Virus record (IMG/VR): IMGVR_UViG_3300040801_005518
Location: 1 to 26,559 of that record
DNA: 26,559 nt
Strand: one strand, 5' to 3'
DNA from: a virus
Each line of letters opens with the position of its first letter. Positions within the stretch are counted from its first letter, which is position 1. The notes beneath the pieces were generated by a model. That model did no database searches. It was not told the origin of the DNA and was given only the letters and a program-made list of their open reading frames with translations. Of the stretch, positions 1-7,741 are shown in pieces. The position numbers were made by a program, and so were the translations under genes.

Positions 1-1153
1 CGTTTGATGTTCCTACACCACTTCTGACATTTAATTCGCCCGTGACACACTCTGCTTGAAATAAGATTTCTTCTTCTATTGGTGGGGAGGGTATTACAAT
101 ATCCTTTATTTTCGCCATATAACTTCCGCTCACCCATTTTTCTTCGTCCTTAGAAATCTTGTACCAATTATTTGAAGAAACCTTATAAACAACTACCTCC
201 TCTCCTTTTTTGAGATAACCGTTTTTCTCATATGAAGTACTTGGGCCTTTTCTAATGTTTAAAAAATATTCGGCTGTACACACCGCTGTGAATAAACCCT
301 CGGATGGTAAAATTGGAGGTTCTATTGGCGTTGGTGGTTCTATAGGAATAGGTTGCGTTGGCTCTTCCTCAATTTTAAGATAGTCCAATAATTCAAGATA
401 TGTGCCATTAAACCAATTCATATCTAAATAGTGAGAGCCACTACCCCACTCTTTACCATAATACCCCGTCGATGGCCAAACAAAATAAGGATAGTTTCCT
501 TTATCGCTGTATTGCCAAATAAGATATTTATCCCAAGGGTAAGGAATTGTCGGATAGCTTCTAGCAATATAATGCGCAACCCATAAATCATATTCGGACA
601 AAAACCCCGACTTGCTTTTATCAAAACTCATCATATAACCGGGAGAAGTGTAAACGATTGGGTTTTTCTTTGTTCTTTTTTTAACAATATCCAACCATAC
701 CTGAGCCTTGTAAAGCATATCATTATAGGTAATTACATTGCGATCTTCAAAATCTAATACCGCTGGAAAATTTAGTTTATATTTAAAATATATATTGTCT
801 AAATAATATTCCGCCTGATCTTTGGGATCATGTCGAGGATCTAACCAACAATAACTTCCAGTCAGCATTTTATTTTTAGACATATTGTTATAATTATATT
901 CAGATTTGTCGTCTACAAACGGTTTCTTGCTGTCAGAACCAACATCCGTTCCCTTAAAAACCCCCCACCTCATGCCCCTTTGGTACATTTTTGAAAAATC
1001 ACTATTTCCGTTCCAGTGTGAGAAATCTCCGCCAAGAGTTTTGTCTTCTGGAACAGCGGAGGTTAGCCTAAAAATAGTTGTAAACAATTTCGGTTTATTT
1101 AAATTCGATCCATATGTTCTATCTTCAAAAAGATATTCTTTATATAATTCCAC
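1..1153 (-). CDS. GH25 lysozyme endolysin with SH3 domains, partial (3' end outside window)
   Basis: The frame is open for 384 codons from a GTG start and runs off the left edge. Residues ~41-250 are a glycoside hydrolase family 25 (muramidase) domain, beginning with the typical DFSHWNG strand (43-49). The acidic motif LDFED (133-137) is the usual catalytic Asp/Glu site. A Pro/Glu linker follows (~265-283), then an SH3-type wall-binding repeat (~286-345, with LNIRKGP) and a second one (LNVRSG) cut by the edge. The family cuts the beta-1,4 bond between MurNAc and GlcNAc in peptidoglycan. The GTG at 1153 was chosen because GGAGGG lies just upstream and an in-frame stop lies about 13 codons before it; the spacing is short. 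About 40 residues precede the catalytic domain, longer than usual, and have no signal peptide, so export would need a holin. It sits at the end of the tail genes, far from the holins at 19.5-20.2 kb. Confidence 0.9.
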   Translation of the reverse strand, partial: MELYKEYLFEDRTYGSNLNKPKLFTTIFRLTSAVPEDKTLGGDFSHWNGNSDFSKMYQRGMRWGVFKGTDVGSDSKKPFVDDKSEYNYNNMSKNKMLTGSYCWLDPRHDPKDQAEYYLDNIYFKYKLNFPAVLDFEDRNVITYNDMLYKAQVWLDIVKKRTKKNPIVYTSPGYMMSFDKSKSGFLSEYDLWVAHYIARSYPTIPYPWDKYLIWQYSDKGNYPYFVWPSTGYYGKEWGSGSHYLDMNWFNGTYLELLDYLKIEEEPTQPIPIEPPTPIEPPILPSEGLFTAVCTAEYFLNIRKGPSTSYEKNGYLKKGEEVVVYKVSSNNWYKISKDEEKWVSGSYMAKIKDIVIPSPPIEEEILFQAECVTGELNVRSGVGTSN

Positions 1154-1206
1154 TGTCCCTCCATGATAAAAAATGCGATTAATATAATTTTACTGTTGTG
1201 TTTTTA

Positions 1207-1413
1207 TTATGTTTCTAATGCTGGTTGAACATATGAAGAAACAACAAATGAGCTACCACTTGTTCCAACAACAATATACCAAGAACCATCGTCCCAAGTA
1301 TAAATTGTTTTTCCAATCAGTCCCACTCCAACTGCCAAACTGCCAGACACAATATCGGACGCTTCGGCTAAATAACTCGGAAATTCATTTTTTCCTATTA
1401 GTTGAATTGCCAT
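1207..1413 (-). CDS. small putative virion protein, unknown function
   Basis: 68 residues starting at an ATG with a good AAGGAG site. The protein is rich in Gly, Ser and Val and is probably all-beta, with a WYIVVGTSG stretch near the middle. It has no membrane segment and no cysteines. I do not recognise the family. Its position between a tandem-domain virion protein and the endolysin, together with its composition, suggests a minor structural or fibre-associated protein. That is inference from context only. Confidence 0.6.
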   Translation of the reverse strand: MAIQLIGKNEFPSYLAEASDIVSGSLAVGVGLIGKTIYTWDDGSWYIVVGTSGSSFVVSSYVQPALET

Positions 1414-1451
1414 ATTTACTCCTTTATTTGTTACTTAAAATTTTAATAAGT

Positions 1452-1465
1452 TTTTGTTGCATACA
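1452..1465 (-). repeat. intergenic motif copy 1 (TGTAYGCAACAAAA), possible late promoter element
   Basis: On the minus strand the sequence TGTATGCAACAAAA starts immediately after the stop codon of the upstream gene and precedes an AT-rich stretch and the next RBS. A 13-of-14 match (TGTACGCAACAAAA) occurs in the intergenic space upstream of the HU-like gene at 20671-20684. Both copies are intergenic and in the same orientation as the genes. A chance match is not excluded. Confidence 0.3.
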
Positions 1466-2263
1466 TTAATCTAACGATATATGCAAACCGCTAGCGGAAA
1501 ACTTATATACATCGTCTTCGTCAACAAACCCTGCCTCATCTAATTCGCCAAAATATAAAAGATCTCCTTCGCCAGATTCTGTATTTTTTATACCAGCATA
1601 AGCCACATTCCCCCACGGCGACGTAGCTGCATCAAAAGAAATTTCAGAAGAATTTCCCGAAGATCCAGAAATAGGCAAAAACCAATCTTGAAAATTTTTT
1701 CTCGAATATCCAGCACTACCACTAATTTCTGTGCCAATATCAGATTGCGTTGGATTATCAAAATATAAAGATATATAAACTTTTGATCCACTTGTCGACA
1801 TTGGTGTATCCCGCAAAATATGATTGATTAAAGACCCACTCAAAGAAAAAGAAATAGCACCGCCCAAATAAAGACTTAAGTCCTCAGCATCAATAACAAA
1901 GGGGTCGTTTGGCTTCACGTCTTTATCAGAAGATAATTGTCCCCAAAACAAAAAGCTTCCGGAGGAAATATTATCAAATACTCCAAGGTAGCGAACATTT
2001 CCCCAATAAGAAGAGGCTATTCCAAAATCAATAATGTTGCTATTTTTTGTTGACCCACTAATGGGGGAATTCCAGCTAGTTACCTGAACTCTACTATACC
2101 CACCCCCATCGACTTCTGTAGCAGAATTGTCGTCATCTTGTTCAACGGCATCTGTAAAAAGAGCAACATAAATATTAGATCCCGGTGAAACATATTCAAT
2201 ATCGCGAAGCGTATGATTTAAAATGGCATTTTCTAATTCATTGCTTATAACTCCTACTGTCAT
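1466..2263 (-). CDS. phage virion protein made of two tandem copies of one domain
   Basis: 265 residues, ATG start with a CGGAG site. Two homologous halves are visible. The first (~10-132) has an NHTLRD start, NIYVALFTD, GGGYSRVQVTSW, YWGNVRYLGVFD and a FGQL-type strand; the second (~145-265) repeats NHILRD, KVYISLYFD, SAGYSRKNFQDW, PWGNVAYAGIK and YFGEL. This pattern matches a common tailed-phage domain of about 120 residues that I recall as usually single and annotated as a tail fibre or hypothetical structural protein; I cannot give its formal name. It is probably exposed on the virion. It sits between a zinc-ribbon protein and a small beta-rich protein, just before the endolysin. The domain pattern is seen directly; the exact role is inferred. 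Confidence 0.7.
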   Translation of the reverse strand: MTVGVISNELENAILNHTLRDIEYVSPGSNIYVALFTDAVEQDDDNSATEVDGGGYSRVQVTSWNSPISGSTKNSNIIDFGIASSYWGNVRYLGVFDNISSGSFLFWGQLSSDKDVKPNDPFVIDAEDLSLYLGGAISFSLSGSLINHILRDTPMSTSGSKVYISLYFDNPTQSDIGTEISGSAGYSRKNFQDWFLPISGSSGNSSEISFDAATSPWGNVAYAGIKNTESGEGDLLYFGELDEAGFVDEDDVYKFSASGLHISLD

Positions 2264-2284
2264 TTTTTCTCCGTTTTTTAAATA

Positions 2285-2476
2285 TTATTTTATTTGCGTG
2301 GCGTTTTTATTTGTGAAATCTCTGTACAGTTCTTGATAAGTACAATTTTCACACTCCACAAAAGACTTGCTATATTCTACCCCTTTAATAATTTCGCTTC
2401 TAAGAATAATCTGCAATCTTCCATGACATTCAGGGCATAATCTACTTAATGTCTTTTGTATGCGAGTGTGTTCCAT
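2285..2476 (-). CDS. small zinc-ribbon protein
   Basis: 63 residues, ATG start. Its GGAG site overlaps the 3' end of the upstream gene, so the two are probably translationally coupled. Two CxxC pairs (C14/C17 and C42/C45) separated by about 24 residues form a textbook zinc-ribbon pattern. The basic N-terminus ends in SRLCPEC. Such small ribbons can bind nucleic acid or simply stabilise a fold. Its position inside the tail operon, where no DNA-binding function is expected, makes the role unclear. I know of no named family. Confidence 0.65.
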   Translation of the reverse strand: MEHTRIQKTLSRLCPECHGRLQIILRSEIIKGVEYSKSFVECENCTYQELYRDFTNKNATQIK

Positions 2477-2480
2477 AGTT

Positions 2481-3050
2481 TTACTCCTCGTCTTTTTTTT
2501 GTCTTATACTTTCTGGCAACACTACGCCAGAATCTTCCAATTTTTTAATGCCGCTTTTAAATTCGGCTGCTAAATTTGTTGCATTTTCATTTAGTTTATC
2601 AACGTCAAGATTTTGAATGAATGAAACAATAATTTCATACAGGTTATCTATGACGCTGCCGATAGATTGTCTCGCTAAACGCTCCTCAGACATCATTTTA
2701 GTCAAAGCATAAAGATCTTTTTTAACTTGATCATAATTTTTAATTTGTTTTACTATGCTTGCCCATATGCCCGAATCAATTAATAAATCTATGTCTAGCT
2801 CTTTGGGGTCAATGTTTGTGCATAAACCAATAATGCTCAACATAAAAGAATATTTTGCGCTTAAAAATCTTTCTGGCGCAGATCCATCATTATAAAAAAA
2901 CATATTGATATAGTTACTATAAATAAAAATTTTATCATCTTTATCCAATAGTGTTTTTACAACAATTTTTTTTGTGCCAAAATTAAACGACTCATATTTA
3001 ATAGCTTCAAAATCAAGTTTAATTTTTTTATCTAATTCATTTTCTGCCAT
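2481..3050 (-). CDS. putative tail assembly chaperone or tail-associated protein
   Basis: 189 residues, ATG start with a GGAG site, beginning right after a terminator-like hairpin. It is mostly helical with a charged C-terminus (QKKDEE) and no membrane segments or cysteine motif. The position two genes after the tail tube gene is where siphoviruses usually encode tail assembly chaperones, and the size and helical character fit. I see no overlapping frameshift partner, so a classic gpG/gpGT slippage arrangement is not supported. Assignment rests on position and composition; another minor tail role is equally possible. Confidence 0.55.
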   Translation of the reverse strand: MAENELDKKIKLDFEAIKYESFNFGTKKIVVKTLLDKDDKIFIYSNYINMFFYNDGSAPERFLSAKYSFMLSIIGLCTNIDPKELDIDLLIDSGIWASIVKQIKNYDQVKKDLYALTKMMSEERLARQSIGSVIDNLYEIIVSFIQNLDVDKLNENATNLAAEFKSGIKKLEDSGVVLPESIRQKKDEE

Positions 3051-3085
3051 TTTTACTCCATTATATACAATCTGAATTTTATAAA

Positions 3086-3116
3086 AATGGGGACTCTTTT
3101 TTTAAGAGTCCCCATT
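3086..3116 (-). terminator. hairpin terminator inside the tail operon
   Basis: A perfect 13-bp stem (86-98 pairs with 104-116 of the 3000s) with core GGGGACTC/GAGTCCCC and a 5-base loop. On the minus strand the stem is followed by a short T run (ATTTTTATA). It is nearly symmetrical, so it could also act on the plus strand. It separates the Cys-rich gene from the chaperone-like gene and would reduce expression of downstream genes relative to the tail tube gene. Confidence 0.75.
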
Positions 3117-3120
3117 ATTT

Positions 3121-3459
3121 TTAATCTGACAACAAAGAATCAAATACCTCTATAATTTTATCATTATCTGATAAATCTTCTTTTGTCTCGATATCTTCCT
3201 CTTCATAATCAACTTTCTTTGCCTGATAAATTTTGGTTTTAGCTTCTATTACTTTTGGTAACTCTGGAACAAATTTTTCAAAATGAGGGCACATATTTCC
3301 ACCCTCGTCCAAAGATGAGTAGTATTTTTTATCGGCAACACACCATTTAACAAACTTGCACTGGGAATTTTTTCTTTCCCAATCAAAGCGACACAAAAAG
3401 TAAATTCCGCCACCTTCAAGCTTTAACTGCTCTCCGTGTTTGCAAATCTTACGATTCAT
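3121..3459 (-). CDS. Cys/His-rich protein, unknown function
   Basis: 112 residues, ATG start lying four bases after the stop of the tail tube gene. The N-terminal 60 residues contain C6, H8, C23, C34, C40, C57 and H59, enough for one or two zinc sites or an iron-sulfur cluster. The C-terminal half is acidic and probably helical or disordered (YEEEDIETKEDLSDND). The ribosome site is weak (GAG from the upstream stop region), suggesting coupled translation. I do not recognise a family. Between a tail tube gene and a chaperone-like gene it may be a tail assembly factor, which is inference. Confidence 0.6.
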   Translation of the reverse strand: MNRKICKHGEQLKLEGGGIYFLCRFDWERKNSQCKFVKWCVADKKYYSSLDEGGNMCPHFEKFVPELPKVIEAKTKIYQAKKVDYEEEDIETKEDLSDNDKIIEVFDSLLSD

Positions 3460-3463
3460 GTTA

Positions 3464-4495
3464 TTACTCTACGACAACACTAACCGTATCTGTCAATGAA
3501 CCAGAAGTCACATCCCAATAAGAGGCTGTAACTATAGCATTATCGCCAGACAAGGCTGTAGCGGACGATGAAACAAGTCCAGTTAACGAACCTACCTCAA
3601 TCGTGGCACACCCAGAAGTAACCTCAAACGCACACTCATCAGTAATTGTTTCATTGGTGTATAATACACTACGAATACCCAAAACTGAAATTTGAGATGA
3701 ATCCTCGGCGCCAGAAAGAGTCATTGGCGATGGCGTTGCAGCTAATGCAATATAGGGAGCGGTTTCTGCCGCAACATCAATCCAAGTCGCGGTATAATAA
3801 TATGCCCCTGAACTACAATCGGTTGCAGGAACCTCTAACGCCCGACCATTTAATGGTTGTGTGCTAACTCCATCTGCGTTTAATGACAACTCATAATTGC
3901 CATCGAGCTGGAAGTTAGGAACAACAACTTGAAAATATTCGGCAACAGACCCACCAGTTTGACTTTCGTAAACCTCTGCTGTCATTATTAATTCAACAAT
4001 GCTTGGGGGTTCTCCAACTTCAACGGTAATCCGATCGGCACTCACAGTTCGATCATAAATAGCAACGCCCTTGCGAGCAAGGCCGCCAGCAACAGTAATA
4101 TCACTACCTGATGGTGTGACTGTAACTGCGGCGTCATTATCATCAAAAATAAATGTAACATCGCCTGTGGGTGTGTAGGTAAGCGTTCCTTCACCGTCGG
4201 CAAGCACCACGCATTCTGTCTCTACAACAGAGACATTGCCAGAAACAACACTTTGACCTGACTGTAGCGCCAAAATATACTGGTTAAATGTTGCCATTTC
4301 AATAGAAATTTCAACATCTCGACTATGGAAAAATTGAAACAATAGATTGTTCCCAATTCCACCTCGTGCCTCCGTCATTTGCATCGTTTGCGAAATTGAA
4401 GATGAGATGTTTGTTTTACCATAAGCAATTGCTTCACCTGTATCTACATCGCGCAAAACTATATTGGCAACTGAATTTAAGAATTTGTTAGCCAT
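3464..4495 (-). CDS. major tail (tube) protein with C-terminal Ig-like domain
   Basis: 343 residues, ATG start with an excellent AAAGGAGG site, as expected for an abundant protein. The N-terminus (SVANIVLRDVDTGEAIAYGK) and the following beta-rich section look like a long-tailed-phage tube subunit. Residues ~255-343 form a bacterial Ig-like (Big_2-type) domain with SQISVLGIRS and a final TDTVSVVVE strand. Many siphovirus tail tube proteins carry such decorations, displayed outside the tube and thought to bind cell-surface sugars. Its place after the connector genes fits. A terminator-like hairpin lies one gene downstream. Confidence 0.78.
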   Translation of the reverse strand: MANKFLNSVANIVLRDVDTGEAIAYGKTNISSSISQTMQMTEARGGIGNNLLFQFFHSRDVEISIEMATFNQYILALQSGQSVVSGNVSVVETECVVLADGEGTLTYTPTGDVTFIFDDNDAAVTVTPSGSDITVAGGLARKGVAIYDRTVSADRITVEVGEPPSIVELIMTAEVYESQTGGSVAEYFQVVVPNFQLDGNYELSLNADGVSTQPLNGRALEVPATDCSSGAYYYTATWIDVAAETAPYIALAATPSPMTLSGAEDSSQISVLGIRSVLYTNETITDECAFEVTSGCATIEVGSLTGLVSSSATALSGDNAIVTASYWDVTSGSLTDTVSVVVE

Positions 4496-4510
4496 ATATA
4501 TATTCCTCCT

Positions 4511-5308
4511 TTAGTTTTTCTTTTTTGATAAATTTTCTGGGGATTTAAAATAATCTGATTCTTGTTTAAAGCTATCTGTGCCAATTAGAATTTCGTCATA
4601 ACGACTTTTATTGTCTAAATGTGCAATATATGATGGAAGCTGATATTCTTTTGATACTTCCGTCAACGGGATTGTGTGCATCTTAAAAGCAATGACGCTC
4701 CCCACGCTTTCTAAAATATTTTCCATTTCATACAGCGTACAATTTTTTATTTCGTCAATTGTTTTTCCAACTAACACAGCAAAAGAAAAGACCTTGTCTT
4801 TGAATGTATACGATGGCTTTCCTCTATGCAAAAATCTTAGACTTTCTTCTAATCTGTCATCGTAAGCCTCAATATATTCAACGGATATGCCATTTTGCCG
4901 CAAGACAATTTCTCTAATTGTGTCAAAGTCATTGGCGGAAAATGATACCCCATCAATAATAATTTTATAGTCAAATGTATTAATGTTTTCTAAAGTACCC
5001 GTAATATCTAGAAAAATATTGTTTTTTTTAGTAATGTATTTTAAAAAATCTATAAGCTCTTCTCCCACATCAACGTCTTTAAAATATGGGTCGGATTGCT
5101 GAATTGTTATTAGAAGAAACTTAAGATATGTCATTTTATAAATAACTGGATCTCTCATGGAAAAATATTTTTTTGGATAACCAAACAGCCTATAAAGACT
5201 ATCGGTGTATTCGTAATCCATTATTTTTAACGGATAAAATTTTATTCCCCTGTATTCTTGAGGATCTTTAAAAATATCAATCCGATCATCATATTTCTGG
5301 TCGCTCAC
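4511..5308 (-). CDS. tail or neck region protein, unknown function
   Basis: 265 residues from a GTG start one base after the stop of the upstream gene, so translation is likely coupled. The protein is mixed alpha/beta and charged, with a lysine-rich tail (SPENLSKKKN). No catalytic motif, cysteine cluster or membrane helix is visible. The opening pattern (EYRGIKFYPLKIMDY) recalls tail assembly or neck proteins of large Firmicutes phages, but I cannot assign a named family. It lies between a probable tail terminator and the tail tube gene. Confidence 0.6.
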   Translation of the reverse strand: MSDQKYDDRIDIFKDPQEYRGIKFYPLKIMDYEYTDSLYRLFGYPKKYFSMRDPVIYKMTYLKFLLITIQQSDPYFKDVDVGEELIDFLKYITKKNNIFLDITGTLENINTFDYKIIIDGVSFSANDFDTIREIVLRQNGISVEYIEAYDDRLEESLRFLHRGKPSYTFKDKVFSFAVLVGKTIDEIKNCTLYEMENILESVGSVIAFKMHTIPLTEVSKEYQLPSYIAHLDNKSRYDEILIGTDSFKQESDYFKSPENLSKKKN

Positions 5309-5309
5309 C

Positions 5310-5876
5310 TTACACCGTCCAATTACACATAATGGTGCGCCTTCCCCTAAATGGTATCTGCCCCATAAGTGTTGAGCGACATTGACGAGATGCCTTTAAA
5401 TCAAAAAACAGTCTTCCAATACCCTCTATGTTTTGGCCATTTAAAGCAGAAATAATACTTTGTGTAACAGTATCAATTCTTGTTTGATAATTTGACAATG
5501 TATTTAATTTAAAATGACTATATACTTCAAACGCCATTGTAACAAGTCCAACGGGCTTCATCGTTGGATAAACTTGATAGGGGCTAATTCTAACTATACA
5601 CGCCTCCGTAGTCCAAGCATTATCCATACCCATATCCAAAAAAACTCTAAAATCTTCTTGGTTCTGCTGACCTCCATATATCAAAGAACGTTTTTGCTCT
5701 TTAGATAAATTTGGATGATCTCCATCTGATTTCCAAGCATTTGGATCTTCGTAATAAAGCAATTTCCAAAGCAATTCAGAATTGTCATCATTAATCAGAT
5801 AAGAAATGCAATTATAGGAAAATAAAGGATATTGTTCAAATTTATTATAAGATTCTTTAACAAGAGTGTCATCCAT
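5310..5876 (-). CDS. putative neck or tail terminator protein
   Basis: 188 residues, ATG start with an AAGGAG site. Noticeable segments are a DPNAWK turn (~46-51), a hydrophobic stretch giving GLVTMAFEVYSHFKLN in the middle, and an Arg-rich C-terminus (PFRGRRTIMCNW). The pattern resembles proteins found between head-tail connectors and tail tube genes in large low-GC phages. The position is right for a tail terminator or completion protein, which would join the tail tube to the head connector. The function is inferred from position. Confidence 0.55.
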   Translation of the reverse strand: MDDTLVKESYNKFEQYPLFSYNCISYLINDDNSELLWKLLYYEDPNAWKSDGDHPNLSKEQKRSLIYGGQQNQEDFRVFLDMGMDNAWTTEACIVRISPYQVYPTMKPVGLVTMAFEVYSHFKLNTLSNYQTRIDTVTQSIISALNGQNIEGIGRLFFDLKASRQCRSTLMGQIPFRGRRTIMCNWTV

Positions 5877-5903
5877 ATATTTCTCCTTGATTATTCAAAA
5901 AAA

Positions 5904-7187
5904 CTACCACGCTCCAAGCAACTCAATTTCTATATCTTTAGACAATGATCCACTAACAGCATTAATTATTAATGAGCTATCCAAGTACATGTCATTGTTT
6001 GAAACAGAAAAGCTATTTTCATCAATGCTAGAAAAAGCATAACTGGTAGAAGGTATAGAGCTTCCAGAAACAGAAAATATAAATTCAATATCTTCTTGTA
6101 AAGACCCATTAAAATACGCATAAACCTCAAAGGTTTCGCTATCTCCCTCTTTCACAAAGTTAGTTATCGGTGAAACTCGTATCTCATAAAGCGATAAGGC
6201 ACTGCTCGAAGATGATACATTTATACTCGCAGAGGCGGACGTATTTGTTTCAACATACATGGAAACAACGGCAGACCCCGACGAAACCAATTCAACGATT
6301 CCATTTTCATCAACATCAATAATGTCAGAGTTGCTTGTTGAAAATGCTATATCTTCATCCGAAGAAAAACCATTAAGTTTCAAGTTAGGATTAATTTTAA
6401 AGGTATCTCCGATTTTGCCTGAATAAGACGTTGGCGAAGCGGAAAAAGTATAAACCAAGTCGTAATAATCTGCAATTCCTAAAGTTAGATTATCTGTTGA
6501 CGCATTGACATAATCTGTGCCAACCAACAGCTGAAGAAGCTTTGCCGACTCATTGTCGGTCGTCTCCCTGTTCAAAAAATTTTGAACGCCCCCACCATAA
6601 ACCCTGAAACAAACCCAGTTTTCCGTATTCCCAAATAAAAACCGTTGACCACTCTTAATCTTTCTTGTTTGTGCATTTAATTGAGCATAAATGGCAATAA
6701 ATGCTGTTGGCGTAACAGGGTCGGCGGTACGTTTGGCATCCACGGGTCTTTTTACGGGATAATCAATAGCACAATATTCTTGATATGTGGTTCCTGTTTC
6801 ATCAGTCCATCGTAAAACATTGTTGCACCGCCTAACCATTGCCGAAGTTGCTAAATTTTTTACTTTTTCAATATTATATGTAATCCAATAATTATTTTCA
6901 AAATAGAATAAACTTCCCAAATCAACATCGTGGTCTTGGTCTTTAAATAAAATAATTTTAAAATCATCTCCAAGTTTTTGACCTGTTAAAACATTTAGTC
7001 CTCGGTTTATTCTTACAACAACATCTTCAAATTCATTTGACCCAAAACTAGTTTCTTCTTTGATAGTATAAACCGTAGAAGCTATCAAGAATTGTTCATC
7101 CAGTAATTGATTAAACTCATAATCAAATTGTGCCTTGCTTGTACTAAATCTTGTTGGAGAAGAAATATGGTAATAATTATATGGCAT
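5904..7187 (-). CDS. head-tail connector/neck protein with Ig-like domains
   Basis: 427 residues, ATG start with GGGAG. Residues ~1-245 form a mixed fold that includes DDFKIILFKDQDHDVDLGSLF-type strands and an RRCNNVLRW segment, reminiscent of the head-closure (stopper) proteins of SPP1-like phages. Residues ~247-335 are a Big_2-like Ig domain (KIGDTFKINP ... TSNSDIIDVDENGIVELVSSG), and a second beta-sandwich fills ~337-427. Ig-like additions on neck proteins are usually surface decorations. It lies between a helical connector and a tail completion protein. The Ig assignment is fairly clear; the stopper role is inferred. Confidence 0.65.
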   Translation of the reverse strand: MPYNYYHISSPTRFSTSKAQFDYEFNQLLDEQFLIASTVYTIKEETSFGSNEFEDVVVRINRGLNVLTGQKLGDDFKIILFKDQDHDVDLGSLFYFENNYWITYNIEKVKNLATSAMVRRCNNVLRWTDETGTTYQEYCAIDYPVKRPVDAKRTADPVTPTAFIAIYAQLNAQTRKIKSGQRFLFGNTENWVCFRVYGGGVQNFLNRETTDNESAKLLQLLVGTDYVNASTDNLTLGIADYYDLVYTFSASPTSYSGKIGDTFKINPNLKLNGFSSDEDIAFSTSNSDIIDVDENGIVELVSSGSAVVSMYVETNTSASASINVSSSSSALSLYEIRVSPITNFVKEGDSETFEVYAYFNGSLQEDIEFIFSVSGSSIPSTSYAFSSIDENSFSVSNNDMYLDSSLIINAVSGSLSKDIEIELLGAW

Positions 7188-7198
7188 TATTTTTCTCC

Positions 7199-7672
7199 CT
7201 AATCAAAAACTTGATTTTTCCAACTAGTCCAATCATTTTTATCATAACCATATTCAACCAGCCGTGTATTCAGGCGTTCAATTATTTGTCTTAAATAGTC
7301 AGACTTGGCGCGTAAGTTGTTGGCTTCGCTATATCGTTTGAAATCATGATCTTGAATAAAGTTATGCATTTGAAAAACATCTTGGACTTGCCTTTCCATC
7401 CAATAACGAAGCATCAGCAAAGAAAGAATTACCTGATTGGTGTTTGTTAAATCAACTGCAAATGCTCCATCACCCGTACCCGTGTCTATAATTTTAGTAT
7501 AATCAAGACCTTGATCGCAAATTTCTTCAAAATCAACAATACTGAATAATAGCCAAGGCTCTAGGGTTTGGCTTAATCCCGTGCTTCCTGATTCTTCAAA
7601 AATTGTATCAAGCTTGTAATCACTTATTGAAGACATAAACAAATCAAAAATATCGGAGGCCTGTGTTCCCAT
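7199..7672 (-). CDS. head-tail connector (adaptor) protein
   Basis: 157 residues, ATG start with a strong AAAAGGAGGA site. The protein is mostly alpha-helical, with helix-rich segments such as QVILSLLMLRYWMERQVQDV and YLRQIIERLNTRL. Small helical proteins following the capsid genes in siphoviruses are typically the adaptor ring that sits on the portal (SPP1 gp15 or HK97 gp6 type). Size, helicity and position all fit; there is no sequence motif that proves it. The 69-base AT-rich gap upstream could contain a weak promoter. Confidence 0.6.
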   Translation of the reverse strand: MGTQASDIFDLFMSSISDYKLDTIFEESGSTGLSQTLEPWLLFSIVDFEEICDQGLDYTKIIDTGTGDGAFAVDLTNTNQVILSLLMLRYWMERQVQDVFQMHNFIQDHDFKRYSEANNLRAKSDYLRQIIERLNTRLVEYGYDKNDWTSWKNQVFD

Positions 7673-7741
7673 ATAATGAAATCCTCCTTTTATAATATAT
7701 TAATTAAATTACAATAAAATATTTTTTCAAAAAAACAATGT

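Noticed and set aside
906-1166. Plus-strand open frames across the leftward gene regions, such as this one
   Set aside because: They lie opposite well-supported genes, lack ribosome sites and domain patterns, and are shadows of minus-strand coding.
3051-3459. Programmed frameshift linking two tail chaperone ORFs
   Set aside because: The ORFs do not overlap; a 70-base gap with a terminator hairpin separates them, and no slippery site before the stop was evident.
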